Shown here piece after piece: positions 7,079 to 15,125 of a DNA stretch of 39,261 nucleotides. The notes under the pieces are model-generated. The model had not been told where the DNA came from. It was given only the letters and a program-made list of their open reading frames with translations, and made no database searches. The translations under genes and the position numbers were made by a program. The stretch spans positions 1 to 39,261 of the forward strand of contig CALIBQ010000053.1 of NCBI GenBank assembly GCA_938049385.1, given 5' to 3'. Source of the DNA: an uncultured Anaerolineae bacterium. Lineage in GTDB: Bacteria > Chloroflexota > Anaerolineae > JACIWP01. The stretch's first letter is position 1. Every line of letters starts with the position of its first letter.

Positions 7079-8350
7079 ATGAAGAGGAGGATGTTGCTGT
7101 TCGGCACGCTGTTGGTCATCGCCGGCATGCTCCTGTCAAGCTGCGCGCCGGCGGCCACCCCCGCTCCCGCGGCCGCGCCTACGGCTACCCCGGCGCCGGC
7201 ACAGGCTGAGCCGACCGCCACTCCCGCACAGCCGGCAGTCCAGGTCACCGATGAGTGGGGCGTCGCGGTCATCCCCGCCGGCAAGACCATCAAGATCGGC
7301 CTGGCCGGCCCGCTGACGGGCGACTATGCCAACTTCGGCATTGACATCTCGCGCGGTGCGGAACTCGCTCTGGAAGAGCACCCCGAGATCAAGGGCTTCA
7401 AGGTCGAATTTGTGACCGAGGATACCCAGGGCTCGCCGGAACAGGGCGCGGCGGTCGCCAACAAGTTCGCGGCTGACCCGCAAATGGTCGGCATCGTCGG
7501 GCACATCTTCTCTGGTGAGACCGAGGCCTCTATCCCCATTTATGAGAAGGCCGGCATCGTCATGGTCTCCCCCTCGGCCACGAACCCGACCCTAACCGAG
7601 CTGGGCTCCAAGGTCTTCAACCGTGTGGCCTTCACCGACAAGATGCAGGGCGAGTTTGCCGCCAAGTACATCTATGAAAAGCTTGGTGTGCGCAAGGTCG
7701 TCACCATGCATGACGGCGGCGCCTACGGCCAGGGTCTGGCCGGCGTCATGGCCGAGGCCTTCAAGGCGCTGGGCGGCGAGGTGCTGGGCACCCAGGCCAT
7801 TACCCCGGGCGAGACCGACTACAGCGCCCCGCTGGCCGCGGTAGCCGCGTTGGGTCCTGAGCTGATCTACTTCGGCGGTTATGACACCGACGCCGCGGTG
7901 CTGGTCTCCCAGATGGAATCCGCCGGCCTGAAGGGCGTCCTCTTCTTCGGGTGCGACGGCACCTACGGCGAGAACTATCTGAAGCTGGCCGGCAAGGCCG
8001 CCGAAGGCACCTACTCCACCTACGTCCCCATCCCTGAGTCCGAGGCCTTTGAGAAGTTCCGCGCCCGCTACAAGGAACGCTACGGTGATGAGCAGGGCAA
8101 GCTCAGCCCCTTCAGCCCGCACGGGCATGACGCCATGGCCATCATCCTGGCGGCCTTGGAGAAAGTCGCGGTCGTGCAGGCTGACGGCTCCTTGGCCATC
8201 CCGCGCAAGGCGCTGGCCGATGCAGTGCGCGGCACCAAGGACTTCACTGGCCTGACCGGCAACATCACCTGCTCCGAAGTGGGCGAGTGCGCCGCGGCCA
8301 GCATCCAGTTCATGGTGGTCAAGGACGGCAAGTGGGTCGTGGCGGAATAA
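7079..8350 (+). CDS. livK: Branched-chain amino acid type ABC transporter substrate-binding lipoprotein
   Basis: 423 aa periplasmic-binding-protein type I (LivK/Leu-Ile-Val binding family). ATG 7079 follows AAGGAGG. The signal peptide ends LLSSC with Cys22 as the lipidated residue, followed by an Ala/Pro/Thr linker to about residue 55. The mature domain starts with the typical IKIGLAGPLTGDYANFG. It continues with GAELALEE, a VGIVGHIFSGETEASIPIYEKAGI segment split across the ligand cleft, and DGGAYGQGLAGVMAEAFKALGGEV. It is the first gene of a complete liv-type operon. The ligand could also be another amino acid, amide or urea, because this family is broad. Confidence 0.93.
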   Translation: MKRRMLLFGTLLVIAGMLLSSCAPAATPAPAAAPTATPAPAQAEPTATPAQPAVQVTDEWGVAVIPAGKTIKIGLAGPLTGDYANFGIDISRGAELALEEHPEIKGFKVEFVTEDTQGSPEQGAAVANKFAADPQMVGIVGHIFSGETEASIPIYEKAGIVMVSPSATNPTLTELGSKVFNRVAFTDKMQGEFAAKYIYEKLGVRKVVTMHDGGAYGQGLAGVMAEAFKALGGEVLGTQAITPGETDYSAPLAAVAALGPELIYFGGYDTDAAVLVSQMESAGLKGVLFFGCDGTYGENYLKLAGKAAEGTYSTYVPIPESEAFEKFRARYKERYGDEQGKLSPFSPHGHDAMAIILAALEKVAVVQADGSLAIPRKALADAVRGTKDFTGLTGNITCSEVGECAAASIQFMVVKDGKWVVAE

Positions 8351-8363
8351 CCTTCCGCATATG

Positions 8364-8401
8364 AGAGGGGGCGGCGGGCCTAACGGCCCCGCCGTCCCCT
8401 C
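8364..8401 (+). other. Stem-loop between livK and livH
   Basis: A GC-rich hairpin of about 16 base pairs with one mismatch or bulge (GAGGGGGCGGCGGGCC against GGCCCCGCCGTCCCCTC), not followed by a T-run. At this place in binding-protein operons such structures usually stabilise the upstream message, keeping the binding protein more abundant than the permeases. Confidence 0.6.
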
Positions 8402-8446
8402 ATCCCAGTGAGGCAGAGCCGCTCCATACTGGTTGGGGGCAATCGC

Positions 8447-9541
8447 ATGAATGTTGCGGCAGAATCAAGCAAGTGGAGAACTGCCCGGGTGAAGGAGCGC
8501 AAGGTGAGCCTTGGGCTCCTTTTGCGCCTGGGAATTGGCCTGCTGGTGCTGGCCTTTTTTGCATATCGGTTTTACGGCGTCCTGGTGCGGGGGGCCTACG
8601 GTGCCGAGACGTGGGCGCGCCTGGCGATTTCCGGATTGATCATCGGCAGTGTGTATGCGGTCATCGCCTTGGGCTACACATTGGTGTACGGCATCCTGTT
8701 CATGATCAACTTCGCTCACGGCGAGGTGATGATGATCGGTGCTTTCGCCGGCTATTTCGTGCTGGAGGCGTTCGCCGCCTCCGGTTTTTCCGCCCGCCAG
8801 CCAGTGCTGGCTATCATTATTACTTTCCTGGCCGGCATGACCGTCTCCATGCTTGTGGGCATTTCCTTGGAGCGCATCGCCTACCGTCCCCTGCGCGGCG
8901 CACCGCGCCTGGTGCCGCTCATCAGTGCCATCGGCGCGTCCATTTTCCTGCAGAACGCCGCGCAGTTGATGTTCGGTTCCATGCGCCGCACTTACAGCAA
9001 CCCGCCGGCGCTGGAGCGGAACGTTGGCTGGGTGCTGGAAGTGGCCGGCAAGCCCGTCAGCATCACGTACACCGGTGTGCTCACCTTCGCCTTCTCTGTG
9101 GTGCTGATGGTTGGGCTGTACCTGCTGGTACAGCGCACCCGCCTCGGCCGCGCCATGCGCGCTGTGGCCGAGAATAAAGAGGCCGCCGCCCTGATGGGTG
9201 TGGATGTGGACCGGGTGATCGCCAACACCTTCGCTATCAGCGGGGTGTTGGCCGGCGCCGCCGGTGTCATGTGGGGCCTGCACAACGGCATCATTTATCA
9301 TTATGTAGGTTTTATCCCTGGCCTGAAGGCCTTCACCGCGGCGGTGCTGGGCGGCATCGGCAACATCCCTGGCGCTATGTTGGGCGGCATCGTGCTGGGC
9401 ATTGCGGAATCACTCACGCCGGCTGTTCTGGATATGCCGTTCCAGTTGAAGGATGTGCTGGCTTTCGCCGTGCTGGTGCTGGTGCTCATCTTCCGGCCCA
9501 CCGGCATCCTGGGCGAGGTGCTGGCTGAGGAAAAGGTCTAG
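8447..9541 (+). CDS. livH: Branched-chain amino acid ABC transporter permease
   Basis: 364 aa membrane subunit of the LivH type. ATG 8447 is preceded by TGGGGG; an in-frame GTG at 8408 overlaps the intercistronic hairpin region and is less likely. After a basic N-terminal tail and one extra helix, the family core begins at LAISGLIIGSVYAVIALGYT. It includes GILFMINFAHGEVMMIGAF, the loop RTRLGRAMRAVAENKEAAAL that contacts the ATPases, and GGIGNIPGAMLGGIVLGI near the end. About 60-70 residues precede the core, longer than the usual LivH of around 290-300 aa. It forms the heterodimeric channel with LivM. Confidence 0.94.
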   Translation: MNVAAESSKWRTARVKERKVSLGLLLRLGIGLLVLAFFAYRFYGVLVRGAYGAETWARLAISGLIIGSVYAVIALGYTLVYGILFMINFAHGEVMMIGAFAGYFVLEAFAASGFSARQPVLAIIITFLAGMTVSMLVGISLERIAYRPLRGAPRLVPLISAIGASIFLQNAAQLMFGSMRRTYSNPPALERNVGWVLEVAGKPVSITYTGVLTFAFSVVLMVGLYLLVQRTRLGRAMRAVAENKEAAALMGVDVDRVIANTFAISGVLAGAAGVMWGLHNGIIYHYVGFIPGLKAFTAAVLGGIGNIPGAMLGGIVLGIAESLTPAVLDMPFQLKDVLAFAVLVLVLIFRPTGILGEVLAEEKV

Positions 9542-9566
9542 TGGAGTTCGAGTGACGAGGGAATCC

Positions 9567-11126
9567 ATGGGTTTGCGTACAGGGATTCGGATGGGGCTGA
9601 TCGCCGCCATCGTGACCATATTCCTCATACTGATCGGCGTGCATATGCTGATGGGCCGGCTCCTCCAGAGCTGGTTCCGCGTGCCGGCCCATTGGCCGGG
9701 CGTCTGGCTCATGGTCGTCTTGCTGGGCATGTGGGCCGGCTCCCGGGCGGTGGGACAGATGAAGGCCCGTTCCTGGGGGAACGCTCTGCTGGCCGGCGCC
9801 AGCGCCGGCATCATCCAGGGTGCCCTGGTGGGAGCGGCCTTGTACCTTCTCGCTTCGATCACACAGGCCGGCGTGGACCTGCGCACCTGGCTCAACCAGA
9901 TGAGCAAAGAGTCTATTGGCGCGCTGACGCTCGGCTTTGCTCCACTGCCGGCGGCCGGCTTCATCGGCGGGGTCCTGCTGGTCAGCGCGCTGGCCGGCGC
10001 GGCCTGGCGCGAACGGCGCCTGCGCGTGCGCGCGGCGCGGCTGGCGCGCGGCGAACGCATGATCAGTCTGCGCGAGCACCTGCTGGAAATCCCGGCCATA
10101 TCGCAGGTCAGCAATAATCCACTGAGCCGGCGCGTGCTCATCGGCGTATTTATGGTCCTGCTGTTGATCGCGCCCTTCTTCCTGGGCCAGTACTGGAACT
10201 ACAACCTGGGCACCGTGGGCATCTATGTCATTCTGGGCCTGGGCTTGAATATCGTGGTGGGCATGGCCGGCCTGCTCGACCTGGGCTACGTGGCCTTCTT
10301 CGCCGTGGGCGCGTACACCATGGCACTGCTGACCGCGCCTCAGCCGCATCACATTCAGATGAGCTTCTGGCTGGCACTGCCCATCGGCATCGTGCTGGCG
10401 GCTGTTGCCGGCATCCTGCTGGGCATCCCCGTGCTTCGCATGCGCGGCGACTACCTGGCCATCGTGACACTGGGCTTTGGCGAAATCATCCGCATCCTCT
10501 CCAAGAGCGATGTCCTTACGGGCTTCACTGGCGGGCCGCGCGGCGTGCGCAATGTGGGCCACCCGGTGCTGTTCGGCAAGGACATCGGCAACGAGTTTTA
10601 CTTCTTCTACTTCATCCTCATTGGCGTCATCCTGGCTATCATCATCACCCGCCGGCTGGAGCACTCCCGCGTGGGGCGCGCCTGGCGAGCCATGCGCGAG
10701 GATGAAAAAGTCTCCCAGGCCATGGGCATCTACACCCTGAAGTACAAGCTGATGGCCTTCGCTATGGGCGCGGCCCTGGCCGGTTTGAGCGGCGCTATCT
10801 TTGCCTCGCGCAACTCCTTCACCGGCCCGGAGGACTTCGTCCTGCTGGTCTCCATCAATGTGCTGGCGCTGGTCATCGTGGGCGGCATGGGCAGTATCCC
10901 GGGTGTCATCCTCGGCGCATTCGTGCTGAAAGGGCTGCCGGAGATGCTGCGCGAACTGGAGGACTACCGCGTGCTGGTCTTCGGTGCCCTGCTGGTGGTA
11001 ATGATGATCGTGCGGCCGCAGGGACTATGGCCGGCATCCCGCGTGCAGTTGGAGCGTCCCCGGCCGGAGCTTGCGGAAGAGGTCGAGGCGCCGGCGGAAC
11101 TCGCCGAAGGTGAGGTGGGCTCGTGA
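9567..11126 (+). CDS. livM: Branched-chain amino acid ABC transporter permease with long N-terminal membrane extension
   Basis: 519 aa from ATG 9567 (GAGGGA upstream); the open frame to the left is a shadow of livH. The LivM core starts around residue 195 at LIAPFFLGQYWNYNLG. It contains GLNIVVGMAGLLDLGYVAFFAVGAY, MRGDYLAIVTLGFGEIIRI, the coupling loop RAWRAMREDEKVSQAMGI and a GGMGSIPGVILGAF motif. About 190 residues precede the core, with at least four hydrophobic segments and a basic stretch (AWRERRLRVRAARLARGER). Normal LivM proteins have 300-420 residues, so the extension is unusual. The C-terminal tail is Glu/Pro-rich. The stop overlaps livG by 4 bases. Confidence 0.93.
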   Translation: MGLRTGIRMGLIAAIVTIFLILIGVHMLMGRLLQSWFRVPAHWPGVWLMVVLLGMWAGSRAVGQMKARSWGNALLAGASAGIIQGALVGAALYLLASITQAGVDLRTWLNQMSKESIGALTLGFAPLPAAGFIGGVLLVSALAGAAWRERRLRVRAARLARGERMISLREHLLEIPAISQVSNNPLSRRVLIGVFMVLLLIAPFFLGQYWNYNLGTVGIYVILGLGLNIVVGMAGLLDLGYVAFFAVGAYTMALLTAPQPHHIQMSFWLALPIGIVLAAVAGILLGIPVLRMRGDYLAIVTLGFGEIIRILSKSDVLTGFTGGPRGVRNVGHPVLFGKDIGNEFYFFYFILIGVILAIIITRRLEHSRVGRAWRAMREDEKVSQAMGIYTLKYKLMAFAMGAALAGLSGAIFASRNSFTGPEDFVLLVSINVLALVIVGGMGSIPGVILGAFVLKGLPEMLRELEDYRVLVFGALLVVMMIVRPQGLWPASRVQLERPRPELAEEVEAPAELAEGEVGS

Positions 11127-11890
11127 TCATCCTACAACTTGACCACGTGACCAAACAGTTTGGCGGCCTGGTGGCCGTCTCGTCCGTAGATTTGGAAGTG
11201 CCCCAGGGCAGTATCTTCAGCATCATCGGGCCGAACGGCGCCGGCAAGACGACCCTGTTCAACTGCATCACCGGCTTTTACCGCCCGGAGGCCGGCCGCA
11301 TCATCTTTGACGGCGTGTCCTTGGTGGGACTGCGCCCCGACCAGATCGCGGCGCTGGGCATCGCCCGCACCTATCAGAACATCCGTCTGTTCGGGCGCAT
11401 GACCGCCATCGAAAATATCCTGGTCGGCCAGCACTCGCGGCTGAAAAGCGGTCTGGCCGGCGCCCTCTTCCGCCTGCCGCGCACCCGCCGCGAGGAGCAG
11501 GAGGCGCTGGATAAGGCGCATCAGCTCCTGGACTTTGTAGGGCTGAGCGGCTACGGCGACATGTTCGCCCACAATCTGCCCTACGGCCAACAGCGCCGGC
11601 TGGAGCTGGCGCGCGCCCTGGCCTCTGAACCGCGCCTGCTTCTGCTGGACGAGCCGGCGGCCGGCATGAACCCGAAAGAGACGGAAGAACTGATGGCGTT
11701 TATCCGCCGCATCCGGGATGAGCTTGGCCTGACCATCTTGCTCATCGAGCACGATATGCGCGTGGTCATGGGCATCTCCGACATCGTCGCCGTGCTCGAT
11801 TTCGGTGAGAAGATTTGCGAGGGCACCCCCCAAGAGGTGCGCTGTAACCCGCGCGTGATCGAAGCATACCTTGGCAAGGGAGCTGCCTGA
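11123..11890 (+). CDS. livG: Branched-chain amino acid ABC transporter ATP-binding protein
   Basis: 255 aa ATPase. GTG 11123 overlaps the livM stop (GTGA) and is preceded by GAGGTGGG. The Walker A motif GPNGAGKT is at residues 36-43. The signature motif is the LivG form LPYGQQRRLELARAL rather than LSGGQ. Walker B LLLLDEPAAG and the switch histidine in LLIEHDM follow. It hydrolyses ATP together with LivF to drive uptake through LivH/LivM. Confidence 0.96.
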   Translation: MIILQLDHVTKQFGGLVAVSSVDLEVPQGSIFSIIGPNGAGKTTLFNCITGFYRPEAGRIIFDGVSLVGLRPDQIAALGIARTYQNIRLFGRMTAIENILVGQHSRLKSGLAGALFRLPRTRREEQEALDKAHQLLDFVGLSGYGDMFAHNLPYGQQRRLELARALASEPRLLLLDEPAAGMNPKETEELMAFIRRIRDELGLTILLIEHDMRVVMGISDIVAVLDFGEKICEGTPQEVRCNPRVIEAYLGKGAA

Positions 11891-12604
11891 ATGGCCCTGC
11901 TGGAAGTGCATAATATCCACACCTATTACGACCATATCCATGCCCTCAAGGGCATCTCCTTTGAGCTGGACAGAGGGGAAATTGTGGCGCTTATTGGGGC
12001 CAACGGCGCCGGCAAAACGACCACCCTGAACACCATCTCCGGCATCCGCCATCCGCGCGAGGGCAGTATCATCTTTGACGGTCAGCCGATCCACCATCTG
12101 CCGGCACACGAGATCGTGCAGTTGGGTATCGCCCAGGTGCCGGAGGGGCGCAAGATTTTCAGCCGGCTGACCGTCATGGAGAACCTTGACATGGGCGCCT
12201 TTACCCGCCGGGACCGCGCCGCCATCCAGGAGGACCTGGAGCGGGTCTTCAAGCTCTTCCCGCGTTTAAAGGAACGCCGCAATCAGCTTGGCGGCACCCT
12301 CAGCGGCGGCGAACAGCAGATGCTGGCCATCGCCCGGGCACTGATGGCGCGGCCGCGCGTGCTCCTGCTGGACGAACCTTCCATGGGCCTGGCGCCCATC
12401 CTGGTGGAAAGCATCTTCCAGACCATTACCGAGATCAGCCAGCAGGGTATGACCATCCTCTTGGTGGAGCAGAACGCCAATATGGCCCTTTCCGTAGCGC
12501 ACCGCGCCTACGTGCTGGAGACTGGACGCATCGTGCTCTACGGGCCGGCGGCCGAAGTGCGCGAAAACCCGCAGGTGCGCGCCGCCTATCTGGGCGAGGC
12601 GTGA
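11891..12604 (+). CDS. livF: Branched-chain amino acid ABC transporter ATP-binding protein
   Basis: 237 aa second ATPase of the liv importer, starting on the base after the livG stop. The Walker A motif GANGAGKT is at residues 36-43, the signature is LSGGEQQMLAIARAL, and Walker B is VLLLDEPSMGLAP. The phrase VPEGRKIFSRLTVMENL is characteristic of LivF. It is the last gene of the operon; a terminator follows 25 bases later. Confidence 0.96.
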   Translation: MALLEVHNIHTYYDHIHALKGISFELDRGEIVALIGANGAGKTTTLNTISGIRHPREGSIIFDGQPIHHLPAHEIVQLGIAQVPEGRKIFSRLTVMENLDMGAFTRRDRAAIQEDLERVFKLFPRLKERRNQLGGTLSGGEQQMLAIARALMARPRVLLLDEPSMGLAPILVESIFQTITEISQQGMTILLVEQNANMALSVAHRAYVLETGRIVLYGPAAEVRENPQVRAAYLGEA

Positions 12605-12628
12605 CGGGCTTTTCCCACGCGAACACCG

Positions 12629-12666
12629 GCCCCGACCCACAGCCCCCGACCGGTCGGGGCTTTTTC
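12629..12666 (+). terminator. Rho-independent terminator of the liv operon
   Basis: A 9-bp stem (GCCCCGACC 12629-12637 with GGTCGGGGC 12652-12660) is followed by TTTTTC. The inner sequence CCCCGACCGGTCGGGG is itself palindromic, giving an alternative shorter hairpin with the same T-run. Confidence 0.85.
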
Positions 12667-12697
12667 TTGACCTGCATCCGCCGTCAAGGAGGACACT

Positions 12698-13591
12698 ATG
12701 GCAGGACTGCGAGAGCTGACCCCCGGGGCATATCACTGGCAGAGCGGTTCCAACGCCGGCATCCTGGTGCAGGACGGCCAGGCGCTGATCATCGACGCCG
12801 GCCTGGACCGCTCCGCAGCGGCCGATATCGCACAGGCGGTGGAAAAGCTGGGTGCGCGGCCGGTCGCCCTGCTGATCACCCATGCCCATGCGGACCATTC
12901 GGGCGGAGCGTCCTTCCTGGCGCGGCGTGCCGGCGACATCCCGGTGCTCGCCTCACCCTTTGAAGCTACCATCGTGCGGCATCCCATCTGGGAGCCGCTC
13001 TACCTGTACAGCGGCGCCGCCCCCATCGAGGAGCTCCAGCATAAGTTCACCCTAGCCAAGCCCTACCCGGTGACGCAGGAAGTGGAGCCAGGCGCGCTGG
13101 AAATTGGTCCTTTCCGGCTGGAGATCATCCCGCTGTACGGCCATGCGGTGGGACAGATCGGCGTGGTCTGGGAGGATGTCTGCTACACCGCCGACGCCTT
13201 CTTCCCGCCTGATCTGATACAGAAGCACGGCATCCCGTTCTGCGTGGACCTGGATGCCGCACTGGAGTCGCTGGCGCGGCTGGAATCCGCCGGCCACCGC
13301 TGGTTTGCGCCCGGCCATGGTCCGGCAGTACAATCGCCGGCGGAGGCTGTCGCGGCCAACCGGGAGCGGTTACTGCGCATACGCGAGCTGTGTCTGGAAG
13401 CCCTGCGCCAGCCGGCCGAGCCGGCGGATATCCTGCGGTACGCGGCCGGCGCACTGGGTATCTCCATCACCCAACCGGTAGCGTACCTGCTGGCCCAGAC
13501 CACCGTGCTGGCCGCGCTGACCTCGCTTCAGCGCGCCGGCCTGGCCGGCGTCGAGACAGCAGACAACCGGCTGATGTGGCATCGAACGTGA
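12698..13591 (+). CDS. Metallo-beta-lactamase-fold hydrolase
   Basis: 297 aa. ATG 12698 is preceded by AAGGAGGA. The zinc-binding HxHxDH motif is complete at residues 62-67 (HAHADH). Later ligands fit GHAVGQIGVVWED (His in the third motif), the Asp in YTADAFF, and the His in FAPGHGPAV. These are the features of a two-metal MBL hydrolase such as glyoxalase-II-like or thiolesterase-like enzymes. The C-terminal 90 residues are helical, as in MBL proteins with a winged-helix-like tail. It is followed by the UGA-containing peroxiredoxin after 9 bases and probably shares its transcript, hinting at a redox or thiol-related substrate. The exact substrate is unknown. Confidence 0.88.
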   Translation: MAGLRELTPGAYHWQSGSNAGILVQDGQALIIDAGLDRSAAADIAQAVEKLGARPVALLITHAHADHSGGASFLARRAGDIPVLASPFEATIVRHPIWEPLYLYSGAAPIEELQHKFTLAKPYPVTQEVEPGALEIGPFRLEIIPLYGHAVGQIGVVWEDVCYTADAFFPPDLIQKHGIPFCVDLDAALESLARLESAGHRWFAPGHGPAVQSPAEAVAANRERLLRIRELCLEALRQPAEPADILRYAAGALGISITQPVAYLLAQTTVLAALTSLQRAGLAGVETADNRLMWHRT

Positions 13592-13600
13592 GGGGAAACG

Positions 13601-14110
13601 ATGGCGAAAGAACGTTTGGCGACCGATACTGCACCCGATTTCACCTTGGTGGATACCCAGGGGAATGAGGTGCGCCTGTCCGATTTCCGTGGAAAGAAGC
13701 ACGTGCTCCTGGTGCTGAACCGCGGCTTTATTTGACCGTACTGCCGCCGGCACCTCGCGCAGTTGCGCGACGAGTATCACGAATTTCAACGCCGCGATGC
13801 GGAGATTCTCTCCATTGGTCCGGAGAACCAGGAAGCCTTTCGGCGCTATTGGGAGGCGGAGCGTATCCCGTTCCCCGGCCTGGCTGACCCGACCCATCGC
13901 GTGGTGAAGCTGTACCGCCAGCAGATCAAGCTGACGGGCTTTGGCAGAATGCCGGCGACACTGCTCATCGACAAGCAGGGCAAAATCCGTTTCCAGCACT
14001 TCGGCGATTCCATGAAAGACATCCCGCCGAACGAACAGCTCCTGGCCCTGCTGGATGAGCTGAACGCGGCAGTCCCATCGGAGCAACGAGAGGATATTCC
14101 CCAGCAGTGA
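13601..14110 (+). CDS. Peroxiredoxin-like protein with in-frame UGA at the catalytic position (probable selenoprotein)
   Basis: 169 codons from ATG 13601 (AGGGGAAACG upstream), read through TGA at 13733-13735 (codon 45). The sequence before the TGA (APDFTLVDTQGNEVRLSDF, VLLVLNRGFI) and after it (PYCRRHLAQLRDEYHEF, FPGLADPTHRVVKLY, GRMPATLLIDKQGKI) joins in one frame. Together they form a normal AhpC/TSA-type thioredoxin fold. Relatives have Cys-Pro-Tyr-Cys after this strand; here the first Cys codon is TGA, giving U-P-Y-C (U45, C48). Replacement of the N-terminal Cys of CxxC by Sec is the classic pattern for bacterial redox selenoproteins. A hairpin lies in the correct window downstream. The alternative is a nonsense mutation or sequencing error. 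An automatic caller would miss the first 45 codons and start at TTG 13763. Confidence 0.82.
13733..13770 (+). promoter_or_regulatory. Candidate SECIS element downstream of the in-frame UGA
   Basis: After TGA 13733-13735 the stem TCGCGC (13755-13760) pairs with GCGCGA (13765-13770) around the four-base loop AGTT. The loop begins 26 bases after the UGA and has G at its second position. This fits the general bacterial SECIS rule of an apical loop some 16-37 bases downstream with a G among the first two loop bases. A smaller hairpin, TGCC-GCC-GGCA, lies between. The stem is short, so support is moderate. Confidence 0.55.
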
Positions 14111-14790
14111 GCGGTGCGGGACGAGAGGAGATACTGCAGTTCCTAGCCCGGCACCCATATTTCGCCGGCCTGGATGACCGGGCGCGCCAGCGGGTGGCCG
14201 ACTGCATCGTCGTGCGGCGCTTCGCCCGCGACAGTGTGATCGTCATGCAGGGGGACACGCCCGAGGCGGTGTATTTCATCGCGCACGGCCAGGTGCGCAT
14301 CTCGCGCTTTTCCCCCGACGGGCGGGAACAGGCCCTGATGGACCTGTTCCCCGGCCATGTCTTCAACCTGGTGGCGGTGATAGACGGCCGGCCCACCCCT
14401 TCCACGGCTATCGCCCGCACCACGGTGGTGCTGTACGTGATTCCGCGCGCGGATTTCTGGCATCTCCTGCATGCATATCCCCCGGTGGCGGAGGCGGTGC
14501 TGGTGGATTTCGCGGCGCGCCTGCGCCGCTTCACCGCGCTGGTGGAGGACCTTTCCCTGCGCACGGTAGCGGAGCGTCTGGCGCGCTTACTGCTGGAGAT
14601 AGCGAACGAGTCCCAGGGGCCGGCGCCGCGCTTTACCCAGCAAGAGCTGGCCAGCCGGCTGGGGACCGTGCGCGAGGTGGTCAGCCGCACCTTGAAGCGC
14701 TTCGAGGAGCAGGGGTTGATCCGGGTCGAGCGGCACCGCATCATCATCCTGGACCCCGAGGGCTTGGAGCGGATTGCCTGCGCGATGTGA
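14107..14790 (+). CDS. CRP/FNR-family transcriptional regulator with CRP-like recognition helix
   Basis: 227 aa. GTG 14107 overlaps the stop of the peroxiredoxin gene (GTGA). A cyclic-nucleotide-binding-type beta barrel spans about residues 15-120, followed by the dimerisation helix (about 125-165) and a winged helix-turn-helix (FTQQELASRLGTVREVVSRTLKRFEEQGLI, split here as FTQQELASRLG then TVREVVSRTL). Recognition-helix residues R189, E190 and R194 occupy the positions of E. coli CRP R180, E181 and R185, which read TGTGA. The cysteine cluster of oxygen-sensing FNR is absent. The effector is unknown; the barrel lacks an obvious cAMP pocket signature. A perfect TGTGA-N6-TCACA site overlaps its own stop codon and precedes the ferredoxin operon. 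Confidence 0.92.
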   Translation: MSGAGREEILQFLARHPYFAGLDDRARQRVADCIVVRRFARDSVIVMQGDTPEAVYFIAHGQVRISRFSPDGREQALMDLFPGHVFNLVAVIDGRPTPSTAIARTTVVLYVIPRADFWHLLHAYPPVAEAVLVDFAARLRRFTALVEDLSLRTVAERLARLLLEIANESQGPAPRFTQQELASRLGTVREVVSRTLKRFEEQGLIRVERHRIIILDPEGLERIACAM

Positions 14791-14828
14791 CCAAAGTCAC
14801 AGCATTTTCCATGCAGTGGGGGTACAAT
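14786..14828 (+). promoter_or_regulatory. CRP-type operator and class II promoter of the ferredoxin operon
   Basis: TGTGAC-CAAA-GTCACA (14786-14801) is a perfect 16-base inverted repeat matching TGTGA-N6-TCACA. A -10 hexamer TACAAT lies at 14823-14828, predicting a start near 14835. The operator centre (14793.5) is then about 41.5 bases upstream, the standard class II activator position, and no good -35 is present. This favours activation by the regulator encoded immediately upstream. Confidence 0.75.
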
Positions 14829-14859
14829 ATTTGCAATGGAAAACGGTGAAAGGATGCCC

Positions 14860-15120
14860 ATGAACCGGGTACCAATAGTACTGCCTGTGGTGGATGAGAA
14901 TATTTGTACGGGCTGTGGAGAGTGTGTCGAGCGCTGTCCATCCCATGCGGTCAGCATCGTGGGTGGGCGCGTGCACTTCAGCGCCGGCGAGCAGTGCACC
15001 TACTGCGGCGTGTGCGAGGACGTCTGCCCGGAAGGGGCGGTTTCGCTGTACTTTGAGGTGGTCATCGCGCCGGCGGCCGGCGGCCAAGAATCACTGCAGA
15101 CTATCTCGGAGGAGTCATAA
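14860..15120 (+). CDS. 2[4Fe-4S] ferredoxin-like protein
   Basis: 86 aa from ATG 14860, which has GAAAGG 7 bases upstream. ATG 14836 coincides with the predicted transcription start and would be leaderless. Two cluster motifs are complete: CTGCGECVERCPSHAV near the N-terminus and CTYCGVCEDVCPEGAV in the middle. The C-terminal 20 residues have no cysteines. A small cytoplasmic electron carrier. It is first of a run of small Fe-S/zinc proteins (15126, 15561) ending in a methyltransferase, apparently one operon under the CRP-type site at 14786. Confidence 0.88.
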   Translation: MNRVPIVLPVVDENICTGCGECVERCPSHAVSIVGGRVHFSAGEQCTYCGVCEDVCPEGAVSLYFEVVIAPAAGGQESLQTISEES

Positions 15121-15125
15121 CCATC

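Noticed and set aside
6919-7209. 96-codon plus-strand frame in the liv leader as a leader peptide gene
   Set aside because: It runs 130 bases into livK in another frame, has no ribosome site and no run of Leu/Ile/Val codons typical of attenuator peptides.
13763-14110. 115-residue peroxiredoxin fragment starting at TTG 13763 as the true gene
   Set aside because: It would lack the first two strands and the peroxidatic position, while the upstream 44 codons in the same frame encode exactly those parts.
14107-14790. Oxygen-sensing FNR with an N-terminal [4Fe-4S] cluster
   Set aside because: The N-terminal cysteine cluster is absent; only C33 and C225 are present, so it is not an Fe-S FNR.
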